DNA from: DAOTVS01 sp034436375
GTDB lineage: Bacteria > Chloroflexota > Anaerolineae > SpSt-313
Assembly: GCA_034436375.1 (NCBI GenBank)
Contig: DAOTVS010000016.1
Coordinates: 1 to 18,848 of the forward strand
Direction: 5' to 3'
Length of the DNA: 18,848 bases
The notes beneath the pieces are model-generated. The model was not told the DNA's origin and ran no database searches. It saw only the letters and a program-made list of their open reading frames with translations. The position numbers and the translations under genes were made by a program. This document shows, one piece after another, positions 7,317 through 14,022 of the stretch (the first letter of the stretch is position 1; each line of letters opens with the position of its first letter).

Positions 7317-7565
7317 GTGAGCCTGGTCAGCACCTGCATGCTGGGCGCCCTGATCGTGGCCCTGATCGCCAGCGTTGGCGGCATACTGGCAGTTTCGGCA
7401 ACAGTGGCACAGGAGGCCGCTCAAGAGCCGTTCGATGATGTGCGCCTGCTTTGGCGAGAGCGCGAAGCGCTGCGCATTCTGCGCGCCCGTTATGCCTGTG
7501 GCCAGGTCAGCTTTGAGGAGTTCAAGGAGCTCTCCCTGGAGCTGGAGGAGAGCCTGCCGCACTGA
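7317..7565 (+). CDS. Small membrane protein with SHOCT-like C-terminus
   Basis: An 82-residue protein with one N-terminal hydrophobic segment (MLGALIVALIASVGGILAV, about residues 8-26) and a charged helical tail. The tail, LRILRARYACGQVSFEEFKEL, fits the SHOCT pattern (LxxRYAxGEIxxEEFxxx), a short oligomerisation domain often attached to membrane or nuclease domains. GTG 7317 is chosen because GGGAGG lies six bases upstream; the open frame reaches 7227 but without a ribosome-binding site. The gene diverges from pstS and is preceded by a sigma-54-like element. Its role is unknown; a membrane-anchored adaptor is possible. Confidence 0.75.
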   Translation: MSLVSTCMLGALIVALIASVGGILAVSATVAQEAAQEPFDDVRLLWREREALRILRARYACGQVSFEEFKELSLELEESLPH

Positions 7566-7726
7566 CCCCATCGTGCGCCCTTGTTCCGGGCTTGATATCA
7601 CAACCATGCTTGCTGGCAGGGGGAGCGGAGGAGGGGGCCGGGGGCGAGAGGACTATCCCAAGAGTAGCTCACTTTGCCATCCGGCCCCTCTCCTTGACTA
7701 TAGACCGGGCACTGGACCACAGATGA

Positions 7727-8605
7727 TCAGGCCAGCTCCGCCAACAGGTCCAGCAGGGCCCTGGCCGGCAGAGTGGCCTGACGCTGCTTGTGCAACAGGC
7801 GATAGAGCGGCCGGCGCAGGTCCAGCCCCTCGACCGGCACGACAACCAGTCGTTGAAGCCCCTCTCCCGACAGCGCCACGCGGGATATAAAGGTCACCCC
7901 CAGGCCCGCTGCTACCGCGTTTTTGATGGCCTCGATACCCCCCAGTTCCAGCGCCGGCTGGGCCTCCACACCCGCTGCTCGCAGGCGACCCTCCACCAGC
8001 CGACGGGTGCTTGAGGTCGGCTCTCGCACAATCATGGGCTCGTGCGCCAGCTCTTCCAGCCGGATGGAGCTGCGCCCTGCCCAGGGATGGCCGGCCGGCA
8101 CGGCCAACACCATTTCGTCGGTCAGAAAGGGCGCTATCTCCAACGCGTCGGATTGTACCGGCGCTTCGACCAGCCCCAGGTCGAGGGCATGCATGGCCAG
8201 CGCCTCGGCCACCCGCTGGGAGGGCTCGATCTCCGCAATGACGCGCAGGCCCGGGTAACGCCGCTTGAACTCACCCAGCACTTGAGGCAACAGGTAGGTG
8301 CCGATGGTGGGGCTTGCGCCCACGCGCAAGCACCCTGCCCGCAGCCCCTGCAGCGCTGCCAGCGCCTCTTTACCCTCCCTTTCCAGGTTCACGATGCCCC
8401 GCGCATAGGGCAGGAGCGCCTCTCCCGCCGGGGTCAGGAGCACCTGCCGGGGCAGCCGCTCCAGAAGCCTGGCGCCCAAATCCCGCTCCAACGCCTGGAT
8501 CTGGGCCGTCACGGCCGGTTGGGTCAGGTTCAGTTCTTCCGCAGCCCGGCTGAACGAGCTGCAATCGACCACCGCCACAAAGGTTCGCAATTGCCGTAGT
8601 TCCAT
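7727..8605 (-). CDS. LysR-family transcriptional regulator (CysL/CbbR-like)
   Basis: A 292-residue LysR-type regulator: winged helix-turn-helix at about residues 1-60 (MELRQLRTFVAVVD, then FSRAAEELNLTQPAVTAQIQ), a linker helix, and a two-lobed effector-binding domain from about residue 90 (LRVGASPTIGTYLLP). The DNA-binding sequence LTQPAVTAQIQALE is close to CysL/CbbR-type members. It diverges from a TauE/SafE exporter with a 97-base gap, the usual arrangement for a LysR regulator and its target, so control of sulfur-anion export is likely. It is convergent with the SHOCT-like gene. The effector cannot be told from sequence. Confidence 0.93.
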   Translation of the reverse strand: MELRQLRTFVAVVDCSSFSRAAEELNLTQPAVTAQIQALERDLGARLLERLPRQVLLTPAGEALLPYARGIVNLEREGKEALAALQGLRAGCLRVGASPTIGTYLLPQVLGEFKRRYPGLRVIAEIEPSQRVAEALAMHALDLGLVEAPVQSDALEIAPFLTDEMVLAVPAGHPWAGRSSIRLEELAHEPMIVREPTSSTRRLVEGRLRAAGVEAQPALELGGIEAIKNAVAAGLGVTFISRVALSGEGLQRLVVVPVEGLDLRRPLYRLLHKQRQATLPARALLDLLAELA

Positions 8606-8641
8606 TACCTATAGCCCTTCTTTATCGCAGCCATTAGAAAT

Positions 8642-8667
8642 ATCTGTTGTAATTATACCACACAGAT
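8642..8667. promoter_or_regulatory. Inverted-repeat operator between lysR and tauE-like gene
   Basis: ATCTGT (8642-8647) and ACAGAT (8662-8667) are perfect inverted arms spaced by 14 bases, and T-N11-A pairs fit inside. The element covers the -35 of the exporter promoter and the -10 of the lysR promoter, the position expected for a LysR regulator that represses itself and controls the divergent gene. Confidence 0.55.
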
Positions 8668-8675
8668 GATAGAAT
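8647..8675 (+). promoter_or_regulatory. Promoter of the TauE/SafE gene
   Basis: TTGTAA (8647-8652), a 17-base spacer and TAGAAT (8670-8675) form a sigma-70-type promoter reading toward the exporter. On the opposite strand a perfect TATAAT (8652-8657) with TTGTAT 16 bases upstream gives the lysR promoter, so the two overlap face to face. Confidence 0.6.
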
Positions 8676-8702
8676 ACAAGCAGTAATATTCTTGGAATCC
8701 TG

Positions 8703-9551
8703 ATGGGGCTGCTAATGGAATCCTGGCAATTTCTGCTCATTCTGGCCTGTGCCTCTTTTGGCGCCGGCACGTTTGGGGCGCTGCTGGGCCTGGGCGGAGG
8801 CGTCATCCTCGTACCGGTGTTGACCCTGCTCCTCGGCGTCGATATTCGCTATGCCATCGGCGCCAGTATCGTCTCGGTCATTGCGACCTCCAGCGGGGCC
8901 GCGGCAGCCTATGTGCGAGACGGCATCACTAACCTGCGCATCGGCATGTTCCTGGAGATCGGCACGACGACGGGCGCCGTGACCGGCGCGTTGGTCGGCA
9001 GCCTGCTCTCAGGCCGGGCGCTGTACATTGTCTTTGCCATCATCCTGGCCTATTCGGGCTATGTCATGTTCCGCAAGCGCAACGAAAAGCTGCCCACAAC
9101 CCGAGAGTGCGATCCCCTGGGCAAGTGCTTGCGTCTGGAGGGCTGTTACTATGACCCGGCCCTGGCGCAGACGGTACACTACTACCCGACCAATACTCTG
9201 CCCGTGCTGGGGCTGCACTATATCGCCGGGCTGGTCTCAGGTCTGCTGGGGATTGGCAGTGGGGCGCTCAAAGTGCCGGCGATGGATATCGCCATGAAAC
9301 TGCCTATCAAGGTCTCAAGCGCCACCAGCAACTTTATGATCGGCGTCACTGCTGCGGCCAGCGCCGGTCTCTACTTCATGCGCGGGCAGATCAACCCCTT
9401 TATTGCGGCGCCGGTGGCGGCAGGCGTGCTGGCAGGCGCTCTGGTTGGAGCACGACTGATGCCCCACGTTCAGGGCAAGGCCATCCGCCTGCTGTTTGTG
9501 GCGCTGCTGCCGGTATTGGCGTTACAGATGCTGGCGAAGGGGGTGCTGTGA
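8703..9551 (+). CDS. TSUP-family anion exporter (TauE/SafE-like)
   Basis: Membrane protein of the TSUP family, which moves sulfite, sulfonates or related sulfur anions. The 282 residues contain the duplicated family signature: GALLGLGGGVILVPVLTLLL near the N-terminus and GLLGIGSGALKVPAMDIAMK with SSATSNFMIG in the second half, with about eight membrane segments. The central loop has three cysteines at even spacing (136, 142, 148). A second ATG at 8715 (278 residues) has a GGGG six bases upstream and may be the true start. The following DUF1634 gene overlaps by four bases (GTGA), so the two are co-translated. Confidence 0.92.
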   Translation: MGLLMESWQFLLILACASFGAGTFGALLGLGGGVILVPVLTLLLGVDIRYAIGASIVSVIATSSGAAAAYVRDGITNLRIGMFLEIGTTTGAVTGALVGSLLSGRALYIVFAIILAYSGYVMFRKRNEKLPTTRECDPLGKCLRLEGCYYDPALAQTVHYYPTNTLPVLGLHYIAGLVSGLLGIGSGALKVPAMDIAMKLPIKVSSATSNFMIGVTAAASAGLYFMRGQINPFIAAPVAAGVLAGALVGARLMPHVQGKAIRLLFVALLPVLALQMLAKGVL

Positions 9552-10003
9552 ATATGGCGGCGATAGAAAAATCCATGCAGCGGGCCAAAGCGGTGCCGGA
9601 TGAGCGTGTGGCAAGGGATGAGCTGATTGTCAGCGCGCTGCTCCGTTACGGGGTGCTCATCAGCCTGGCGTTTGTGGTGCTGGGCATGCTGCTCTTGTTG
9701 ATCACGGGCGAGACAGGTTATGGCTCGATGGGCGATCTCCCCTCACTGCTCACTGTGCGAGATGCGGCCAATGTGGGCTGGCCGCTCTCGCCCCTGGCCG
9801 TTTTGGGCGGAGCATTGTCGCTGCGCCCCTTTGCCCTCATTCTGCTGGGTCTGTTGGTGCTGATCCTTACCCCCGTAATGCGGGTAGCGGTATCGGTGTT
9901 GCTCTTCCTGCGCGAGCATGACCCTATCTATATCGCCATCACCCTTTTTGTCCTCTGTGTGCTGATTACCAGCTTCCTCCTGGGAACGCCGGGCGCAGGC
10001 TGA
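9548..10003 (+). CDS. DUF1634 membrane protein
   Basis: A 151-residue protein with three or four hydrophobic segments: LISLAFVVLGMLLLLIT, FALILLGLLVLILTP and IAITLFVLCVLITSFLL. The conserved LRPFALILLGLLVLILTPVM with the later RVAVSVLLFLREHDPIYIAIT are typical of DUF1634, a family routinely encoded beside TSUP exporters and likely a partner subunit. GTG 9548 overlaps the exporter stop; ATG 9554 is an alternative; AAGGGGG precedes both. Confidence 0.85.
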   Translation: MNMAAIEKSMQRAKAVPDERVARDELIVSALLRYGVLISLAFVVLGMLLLLITGETGYGSMGDLPSLLTVRDAANVGWPLSPLAVLGGALSLRPFALILLGLLVLILTPVMRVAVSVLLFLREHDPIYIAITLFVLCVLITSFLLGTPGAG

Positions 10004-10012
10004 CCCCCCAAG

Positions 10013-10074
10013 CGGGCTATGGCTCTTTGCGCCGCTCCTCAATGGCGGCACAAGCCAATTCCTCGCCCGTTTTT
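10013..10074 (+). terminator. Compound terminator after the exporter operon
   Basis: CGGGC (10013-10017) pairs with GCCCG (10065-10069), directly followed by TTTTT. GGCT (10021-10024) pairs with AGCC (10053-10056), and an inner TTGCGCCGC pairs with GCGGCACAA with one mismatch. The nested stems plus T-run make this the likely end of the exporter-DUF1634 transcript. Confidence 0.5.
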
Positions 10075-10087
10075 AAGCTAACCGGTA

Positions 10088-10117
10088 TTGACACTTGGGT
10101 TCACTGCACTGTACAAT
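10088..10117 (+). promoter_or_regulatory. Strong sigma-70 promoter
   Basis: A perfect TTGACA (10088-10093), an 18-base spacer and TACAAT (10112-10117, five of six). Transcription would begin near 10124 and run into the inverted repeat at 10141-10191, leaving a leader of over 200 bases before the zinc-ribbon frame at 10350. Confidence 0.75.
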
Positions 10118-10140
10118 AAAAGTAGGCGCCTGAACCGAGC

Positions 10141-10191
10141 CAAGGTGGAATCCGCATGCGCTTTGGGGGCACGCATGCAGGTTCCACCTTG
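10141..10191 (+). repeat. 20-bp inverted repeat in the leader
   Basis: CAAGGTGGAATCCGCATGCG (10141-10160) and CGCATGCAGGTTCCACCTTG (10172-10191) pair with two mismatches around an 11-base loop. In RNA this gives a long stable hairpin about 17 bases after the predicted start. No T-run follows, so it looks like a leader structure rather than a terminator. An AAGGTGG inside the left arm lies seven bases before an ATG at 10156. Confidence 0.7.
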
Positions 10192-10353
10192 ATTTGGCAT
10201 AACAGGCATTTTGGCCGCCCCGCGCCGCTCAGGCGCCACGGCCCACCGCACCCTCATCCCTCTGAAGCCGAATACCTGGCGCAGGGCTTTGCAGACAGAG
10301 GGGGTGACATGGCGGACGAGGCCGTCCGCGAAGGGGAGTCTCATGTCGAGTGA
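10156..10353 (+). CDS. Possible small leader ORF, 65 residues (doubtful)
   Basis: This frame opens at an ATG within the inverted repeat and ends with TGA overlapping the GTG of the next frame (GTGA), as in coupled genes. AAGGTGG precedes the ATG but is inside the hairpin arm. The second half (SEAEYLAQGFADRGGDMADE) looks protein-like; the first half is Pro/His/Arg-rich and does not. I recognise no family. It may equally be plain leader sequence. Confidence 0.25.
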   Translation: MRFGGTHAGSTLIWHNRHFGRPAPLRRHGPPHPHPSEAEYLAQGFADRGGDMADEAVREGESHVE

Positions 10354-10979
10354 GCATCTGCCCGGACCGGGTTGGCAACCCCTGGCAGATCGTTTGGTCT
10401 CTCACGTGGGCATGGAGGTGCGGCGTGTGCCAGTGCAAGGGACTTCCGGGTGTCGTGGGCAATGCGGATACAATGCGCCTCAAGCTTAGGGATGGGTTGA
10501 GACTGCAAGCCTGTGATCGTGACCTCTACCTCTGGCAGTGCCAGGAATGTGGCGCCCTGTGGGAGGCGGTGCCTTGCAGCCCCTACTGGTGCCTGGGACG
10601 GGACGCGCGAGCCGAGGCGGGGTGGAGTGATCTGAACCCGCGCCACAATAACGGCTATGTTTATCAGAAGACTGAGTATACACTGACTGATTGGCTGGCG
10701 CGCGCGAAAACACGCAACCGCATGCGCCAGAGCCGCCTGCTGGAAGCCGTGCGCGCTTACCGGCAGGAGGGCTACACTTTTGTCGATTCGGGGGGCGAAG
10801 ACGGGCTGTGGGTCGAGTTCGACCGTACCCTGCCGGAGAACGATGGCATCGAGCGATTGCTGGTCGGCATCGATTATGTGGGGCGTCGCTACTATGAAAA
10901 GCGCACGATTATCGGCAGCCGCACGGCGGAGATCAAACGCGCAGGAGAGGACGCAGGCGGCCCCTGGTTGATGGGCTGA
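10350..10979 (+). CDS. Uncharacterised zinc-ribbon protein, start unresolved
   Basis: I do not recognise the family. The frame encodes 209 residues with a CGVC pair (about 24-27) and a WQCQECG pair (about 63-69), which together could bind one zinc, then a soluble charged C-terminal half (TDWLARAKTRNRMRQSRLLE and DGLWVEFDRTLPENDG). The GTG at 10350 overlaps the previous small frame by four bases but has no well-spaced ribosome-binding site. A better site, AAGGGGAG, precedes an ATG at 10343 in another frame that encodes only 48 residues. ATG 10473 would drop the first cysteine pair. A one-base sequencing error or true frameshift near 10410-10440 could join the 10343 frame to this one. Confidence 0.55.
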   Translation: MSICPDRVGNPWQIVWSLTWAWRCGVCQCKGLPGVVGNADTMRLKLRDGLRLQACDRDLYLWQCQECGALWEAVPCSPYWCLGRDARAEAGWSDLNPRHNNGYVYQKTEYTLTDWLARAKTRNRMRQSRLLEAVRAYRQEGYTFVDSGGEDGLWVEFDRTLPENDGIERLLVGIDYVGRRYYEKRTIIGSRTAEIKRAGEDAGGPWLMG

Positions 10980-10996
10980 GCGCATTTTGGGGCGAT

Positions 10997-11045
10997 GCAA
11001 GCGAGGGGATACATCTGCTGAGATGTATCCCCTCGCTTGCTTTTT
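10997..11045 (+). terminator. Rho-independent terminator
   Basis: A perfect 20-bp stem, GCAAGCGAGGGGATACATCT (10997-11016) with its complement at 11021-11040, a GCTG loop and an immediate TTTTT. It ends the zinc-ribbon gene 18 bases after the stop. Confidence 0.95.
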
Positions 11046-11317
11046 GAGCACTCAAAATCGTCTCCATGGCAGCAAAGGAGCCAAGAATCATATGCGATCA
11101 GACCGGGACCTCGATGAACACCCCCGGCTCCGCCGCCGGTGATCTCGCGCTGAGCGCAGCCGACCGCGCTTCAGTGCCGGCTGGCCGCCCAGGCGGCGGA
11201 ATTGGCGGCGCGGCCCAAGTCTACACCGAGAACAACTGGGGCACGCACGAGGCGCGCATCGGCGGCAGGGGCGGCAATGCCTGCACCCGTTGACAGGCCT
11301 TTTCACCGTGGATTCGC

Positions 11318-11347
11318 CTGGCAGCCATTTGGACGGCTGAGTATAAT
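11318..11347 (+). promoter_or_regulatory. Promoter of the AOR gene
   Basis: A perfect TATAAT at 11342-11347 with CTGGCA (four of six) 18 bases upstream. The predicted start near 11354 leaves a 65-base leader with a GGCCCG/CGGGCC hairpin before GAGGAGG and the ATG at 11419. Confidence 0.6.
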
Positions 11348-11418
11348 AGGAGCGCTGAAGAAAGAGGGCCCGACGGGGAACCCATCCTGCCGGGCCTCCA
11401 GATGAGGAGGCGGCAGCC

Positions 11419-13335
11419 ATGGCAGAGGCACAGGAAACTGGGCGCGGTTACAACGGCAAAATCCTGCGGGTGAATCTATCCTCGGGCGCGCTCACGGTGG
11501 AAGAGCCGGGGGACCTCTTTTACCGCCAGTATATGGGCGGCTGGGGCATCATCGCCTATTACCTCTTGCACGAGGTAGCGCCAGGGATAGATCCCCTGGG
11601 GCCGGAGAATAAGCTGATCTTTGCCACGGGCGTGATCACTGGCACGCCGATCGCCGGCAGCGGGCGCAGCGCTGTGGGCGCCAAATCGCCCCTGACAGGG
11701 AGCTTTGGCGCGGCGGAAGCGGGGGGCTGGTTCGGCGCCGAGCTCAAGGCGGCAGGGTACGATGCCGTCATTGTAGAGGGCGAGGCCGCGGAGCCGGTGT
11801 ACCTGTGGATCCATGACGGCGCGGCCGAGATCCGCCCGGCTGCACACCTGTGGGGGCGGCTCACGGCCGATGTGCAGGCGGCCCTGCGTGAGGAGCTGGG
11901 CGACCCGCGGGTGCGCGTGGCGCAGATCGGGCCGGCCGGCGAGCAAAAAGCCAGGATCGCTGCCATCATGCATGATGTGAACCGGGCGGCCGGCCGTGGC
12001 GGGCTGGGCGCTGTCATGGGCGCCAAGCGCCTGCGTGCCATCGCTGTGCGCGGCACGCAGCGGCTGGCCATGGCCGACCCGTCCGCCCTGCAGGAGCTGG
12101 CCCACTGGTACGCGGGGTATCAGTCCACCACCTGGACGAGTGACCTCCACGATCAGGGCACCGCCAACGGCCTTCCCTATCAGCAGGCTTCCGGAGGGCT
12201 GCCTACCCGCAATTTCCAAGAGGGGACCTTTGCAGCCTGGGAGAATATCACCGGCGAACGCATGCGCGACACGATCCTCAAGGGCCGCGACAGCTGCTTT
12301 GCCTGCCCGGTGCGCTGCAAGCGCGTGGTGGAAGTGAAAGACGGGCCCTACCCGGTCGACCCGGTCTATGGCGGCCCCGAATATGAGACGCTGGGCGCCC
12401 TCGGCTCCTCCTGCGGCGTGGGCGACCTGGCCGCCATCGCTCGAGCGAACCAGCTCTGCAACGCCTATGGGCTCGACACTATTTCCACGGGTGTGACCAT
12501 TGCCTGGGCTATGGAGTGTGCTGAGCGGGGGCTCCTTACGCCGGCAGAGGTGGGCGGAGCCACTCTGCGCTTTGGCGATGCGGCGGCCATGTTGCAACTG
12601 GTGGAGGCCATCGGTCGACGCGAGGGGTTCGGCCGGCTGCTGGGTGAAGGGTCACTCGCCGCAGCGCGGACCATCGGCCGCGGGACAGAGGCCTATACCA
12701 TGCAAGTCAAGGGGCTCGAAGTGCCGATGCACGAGCCGCGGGTCAAGCACGGGCTGGGCGTGGGCTATGCCGTCTCACCCACAGGGGCTGACCACAACCA
12801 CAACTTTCATGACAGCGATTATGCCAACGAGGATGGCATTGCCGGGGTGCGGCCGTTCGGCATCCTGGAGCCACTCCCGCCCACGGACCTGAGCCCGGCC
12901 AAAATGCGGCTGGCGCGCAACGAGATCTGTTGGAACACGCTGGGCAATGTACTGGGGATGTGCGCGTTTGTCATGTCGAGCCTGGACCGGCGCTCGCGCC
13001 TGGTCGAGATTGTGCACGCCATCACCGGTTGGGATACGTCGCTGTACGAGCTGCTGCAAGCCGGAGAGCGCTCCTATACCCTGGCGCGCGCTTTCAACGC
13101 CCGCGAGGGGTTCCTGCCAGAGGCTGACCACCTGCCCGGGCGCTTTTTTGAGGCTTTCCGTGAGGGGCCTGCGGCAGGGCAGGCGCTGCCAGGGCTGGAA
13201 TTCGCGCAGGCGCGTGCTATGCTTTACGGCATGATGGGCTGGGATGAGGCCACAGGGGCGCCCTTGCCCTGGAAGCTGCACGAGCTGGGCATCGGCTGGG
13301 TGATAAATGCCCTGCGGACGAAAAACCCATCCTGA
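11419..13335 (+). CDS. Aldehyde:ferredoxin oxidoreductase family protein (tungsto/molybdopterin)
   Basis: Cytoplasmic bis-pyranopterin tungsten or molybdenum enzyme that oxidises aldehydes (or performs related two-electron chemistry) with ferredoxin as partner. The 638 residues follow the AOR plan: N-terminal domain with GGWGIIAYYLLHEV and TGTPIAGSGRSAVGAKSPLT, the cofactor region PAGEQKARIAAIMHD then RAAGRGGLGAVMGAKRLRAI, and the [4Fe-4S] ligands Cys293, Cys296 and Cys300 (CFACPVRC) with Cys515 near the C-terminus (GMCAFV). ATG 11419 has GAGGAGG eight bases upstream. It appears monocistronic. The usual companion MoaD-like gene is absent from this window, and the physiological aldehyde cannot be deduced. 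Confidence 0.94.
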   Translation: MAEAQETGRGYNGKILRVNLSSGALTVEEPGDLFYRQYMGGWGIIAYYLLHEVAPGIDPLGPENKLIFATGVITGTPIAGSGRSAVGAKSPLTGSFGAAEAGGWFGAELKAAGYDAVIVEGEAAEPVYLWIHDGAAEIRPAAHLWGRLTADVQAALREELGDPRVRVAQIGPAGEQKARIAAIMHDVNRAAGRGGLGAVMGAKRLRAIAVRGTQRLAMADPSALQELAHWYAGYQSTTWTSDLHDQGTANGLPYQQASGGLPTRNFQEGTFAAWENITGERMRDTILKGRDSCFACPVRCKRVVEVKDGPYPVDPVYGGPEYETLGALGSSCGVGDLAAIARANQLCNAYGLDTISTGVTIAWAMECAERGLLTPAEVGGATLRFGDAAAMLQLVEAIGRREGFGRLLGEGSLAAARTIGRGTEAYTMQVKGLEVPMHEPRVKHGLGVGYAVSPTGADHNHNFHDSDYANEDGIAGVRPFGILEPLPPTDLSPAKMRLARNEICWNTLGNVLGMCAFVMSSLDRRSRLVEIVHAITGWDTSLYELLQAGERSYTLARAFNAREGFLPEADHLPGRFFEAFREGPAAGQALPGLEFAQARAMLYGMMGWDEATGAPLPWKLHELGIGWVINALRTKNPS

Positions 13336-13354
13336 AAATCTATCTTTTGACCGA

Positions 13355-13383
13355 TTGACGCGGGCAGAATCGCCGGTTATACT
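13355..13383 (+). promoter_or_regulatory. Promoter of the double zinc-ribbon gene
   Basis: TTGACG (13355-13360), 17 bases, TATACT (13378-13383), each five of six to consensus. It lies 20 bases after the AOR stop and gives a leader of about 145 bases, which includes the palindrome CTCCATGATGGAG at about 13510-13522 just before the ribosome-binding site. Confidence 0.7.
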
Positions 13384-13536
13384 GATTTTGGTTATTTCAT
13401 GCCTGACGCGCTACCTATCCGTCTCTCCGCCGGCGACCTGTGCATTCTTTCTTCATCACTAAGAATGGGACATGTACTCTTGGCCTCGGCAAAGACGGGT
13501 TGCGCGCCTCTCCATGATGGAGAAAAGGAGCCCATG

Positions 13537-13824
13537 ATGGCAGAAGACAAGACCTTGGTATGCCGGGATTGCGGGGCAGAGTTTATCTTCTCTGCCGGGG
13601 AGCAAGAGTTCTACCAGCAGCGGGGGTTTGAGCACCCACCCTCTCGTTGCCCCGAGTGCCGGGCCAGAAGGCGCGCCAGCAATACGCATGCTGCGGGCGC
13701 AGAGCGGCCGATGTACCCGGTAGTCTGCTCCGAGTGCGGGCGTGAGACGATGGTGCCCTTTGAGCCGCGCACCGACAAGCCGGTCTACTGCCAGACCTGC
13801 TTCGCCAAGCACCGCCGGCGGTAA
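13537..13824 (+). CDS. Double zinc-ribbon (CxxC) protein
   Basis: A 95-residue soluble protein with two zinc ribbons. The first is CRDCGAEFIF...CPEC and matches the probable zinc-ribbon domain family with FxxGEQEFYQQRGF between the cysteine pairs. The second is CSECGRETMVPFEP...YCQTCF, a CxxC-CxxC ribbon common in Chloroflexota and Actinobacteria, where KPVYCxxCF is typical. A basic tail (AKHRRR) suggests nucleic-acid binding. Two ATGs stand together at 13534 and 13537; GGAG is three bases from the first and six from the second, so the second is preferred. The frame also runs upstream to 13399, but that part is not protein-like. Function unknown. Confidence 0.88.
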   Translation: MAEDKTLVCRDCGAEFIFSAGEQEFYQQRGFEHPPSRCPECRARRRASNTHAAGAERPMYPVVCSECGRETMVPFEPRTDKPVYCQTCFAKHRRR

Positions 13825-13863
13825 GGGGGGAGATTTCGCACAGTGAGTTGAGGCGCCGGGAGC

Positions 13864-13964
13864 ACATGACAAGGAATACGGAGGATTGACCGAATGGGTC
13901 CCTGCATGCGGCGCTGCTCAGGGGCAAGGTTCATCCGGTCAATCCTCCGTATTCCTTGTCATGT
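13864..13964 (+). repeat. 29-bp perfect inverted repeat with 43-base loop
   Basis: The arms 13864-13892 (ACATGACAAGGAATACGG...) and 13936-13964 are exact reverse complements. An inner CCCTG/CAGGG pairing is possible inside the loop. No T-run follows on either strand. The left arm contains GGAGG (13880-13884), which in RNA would be locked against CCTCC of the right arm (13944-13948). It could be a regulatory hairpin, a MITE-like remnant, or a processed RNA; no target-site duplication is evident. Confidence 0.85.
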
Positions 13965-14022
13965 CAAAGATGGAACCTGCGGGGCTGCCACAACGTCTTT
14001 AGGTTGTGGGCATATCGCATAA
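13894..14022 (+). CDS. Possible 42-residue cysteine-rich peptide
   Basis: An ATG in the loop of the 29-bp inverted repeat is preceded by GGAGG at nine bases and opens a frame ending with TAA at 14020-14022. The product would be basic and have five cysteines (4, 8, 22, 29, 38), starting MGPCMRRCSGARF and ending TSLGCGHIA. I recognise no family, and there are no maturation or transport genes next to it. The right arm of the repeat is inside the frame. Real translation is unproven. Confidence 0.3.
   Translation: MGPCMRRCSGARFIRSILRIPCHVKDGTCGAATTSLGCGHIA

Larger units (their letters stand above)
10980..11418. other. Intergenic region before the AOR gene
   Basis: This 439-base gap contains the strong terminator at 10997-11045 and the promoter at 11318-11347. 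Open frames of 16-75 residues between about 11060 and 11300 are low-complexity Gly/Ala/Arg sequences without a well-placed ribosome-binding site. I see no gene in it. Confidence 0.6.

Noticed and set aside
11066..11293. 75-residue frame before the AOR gene
   Set aside because: No ribosome-binding site, low-complexity Gly/Ala/Arg, follows a strong terminator with no clear promoter.
11290..11347. TTGACA at 11290-11295 as -35 for the TATAAT at 11342
   Set aside because: The gap of 46 bases is far too long; CTGGCA at 11318 fits the spacing.
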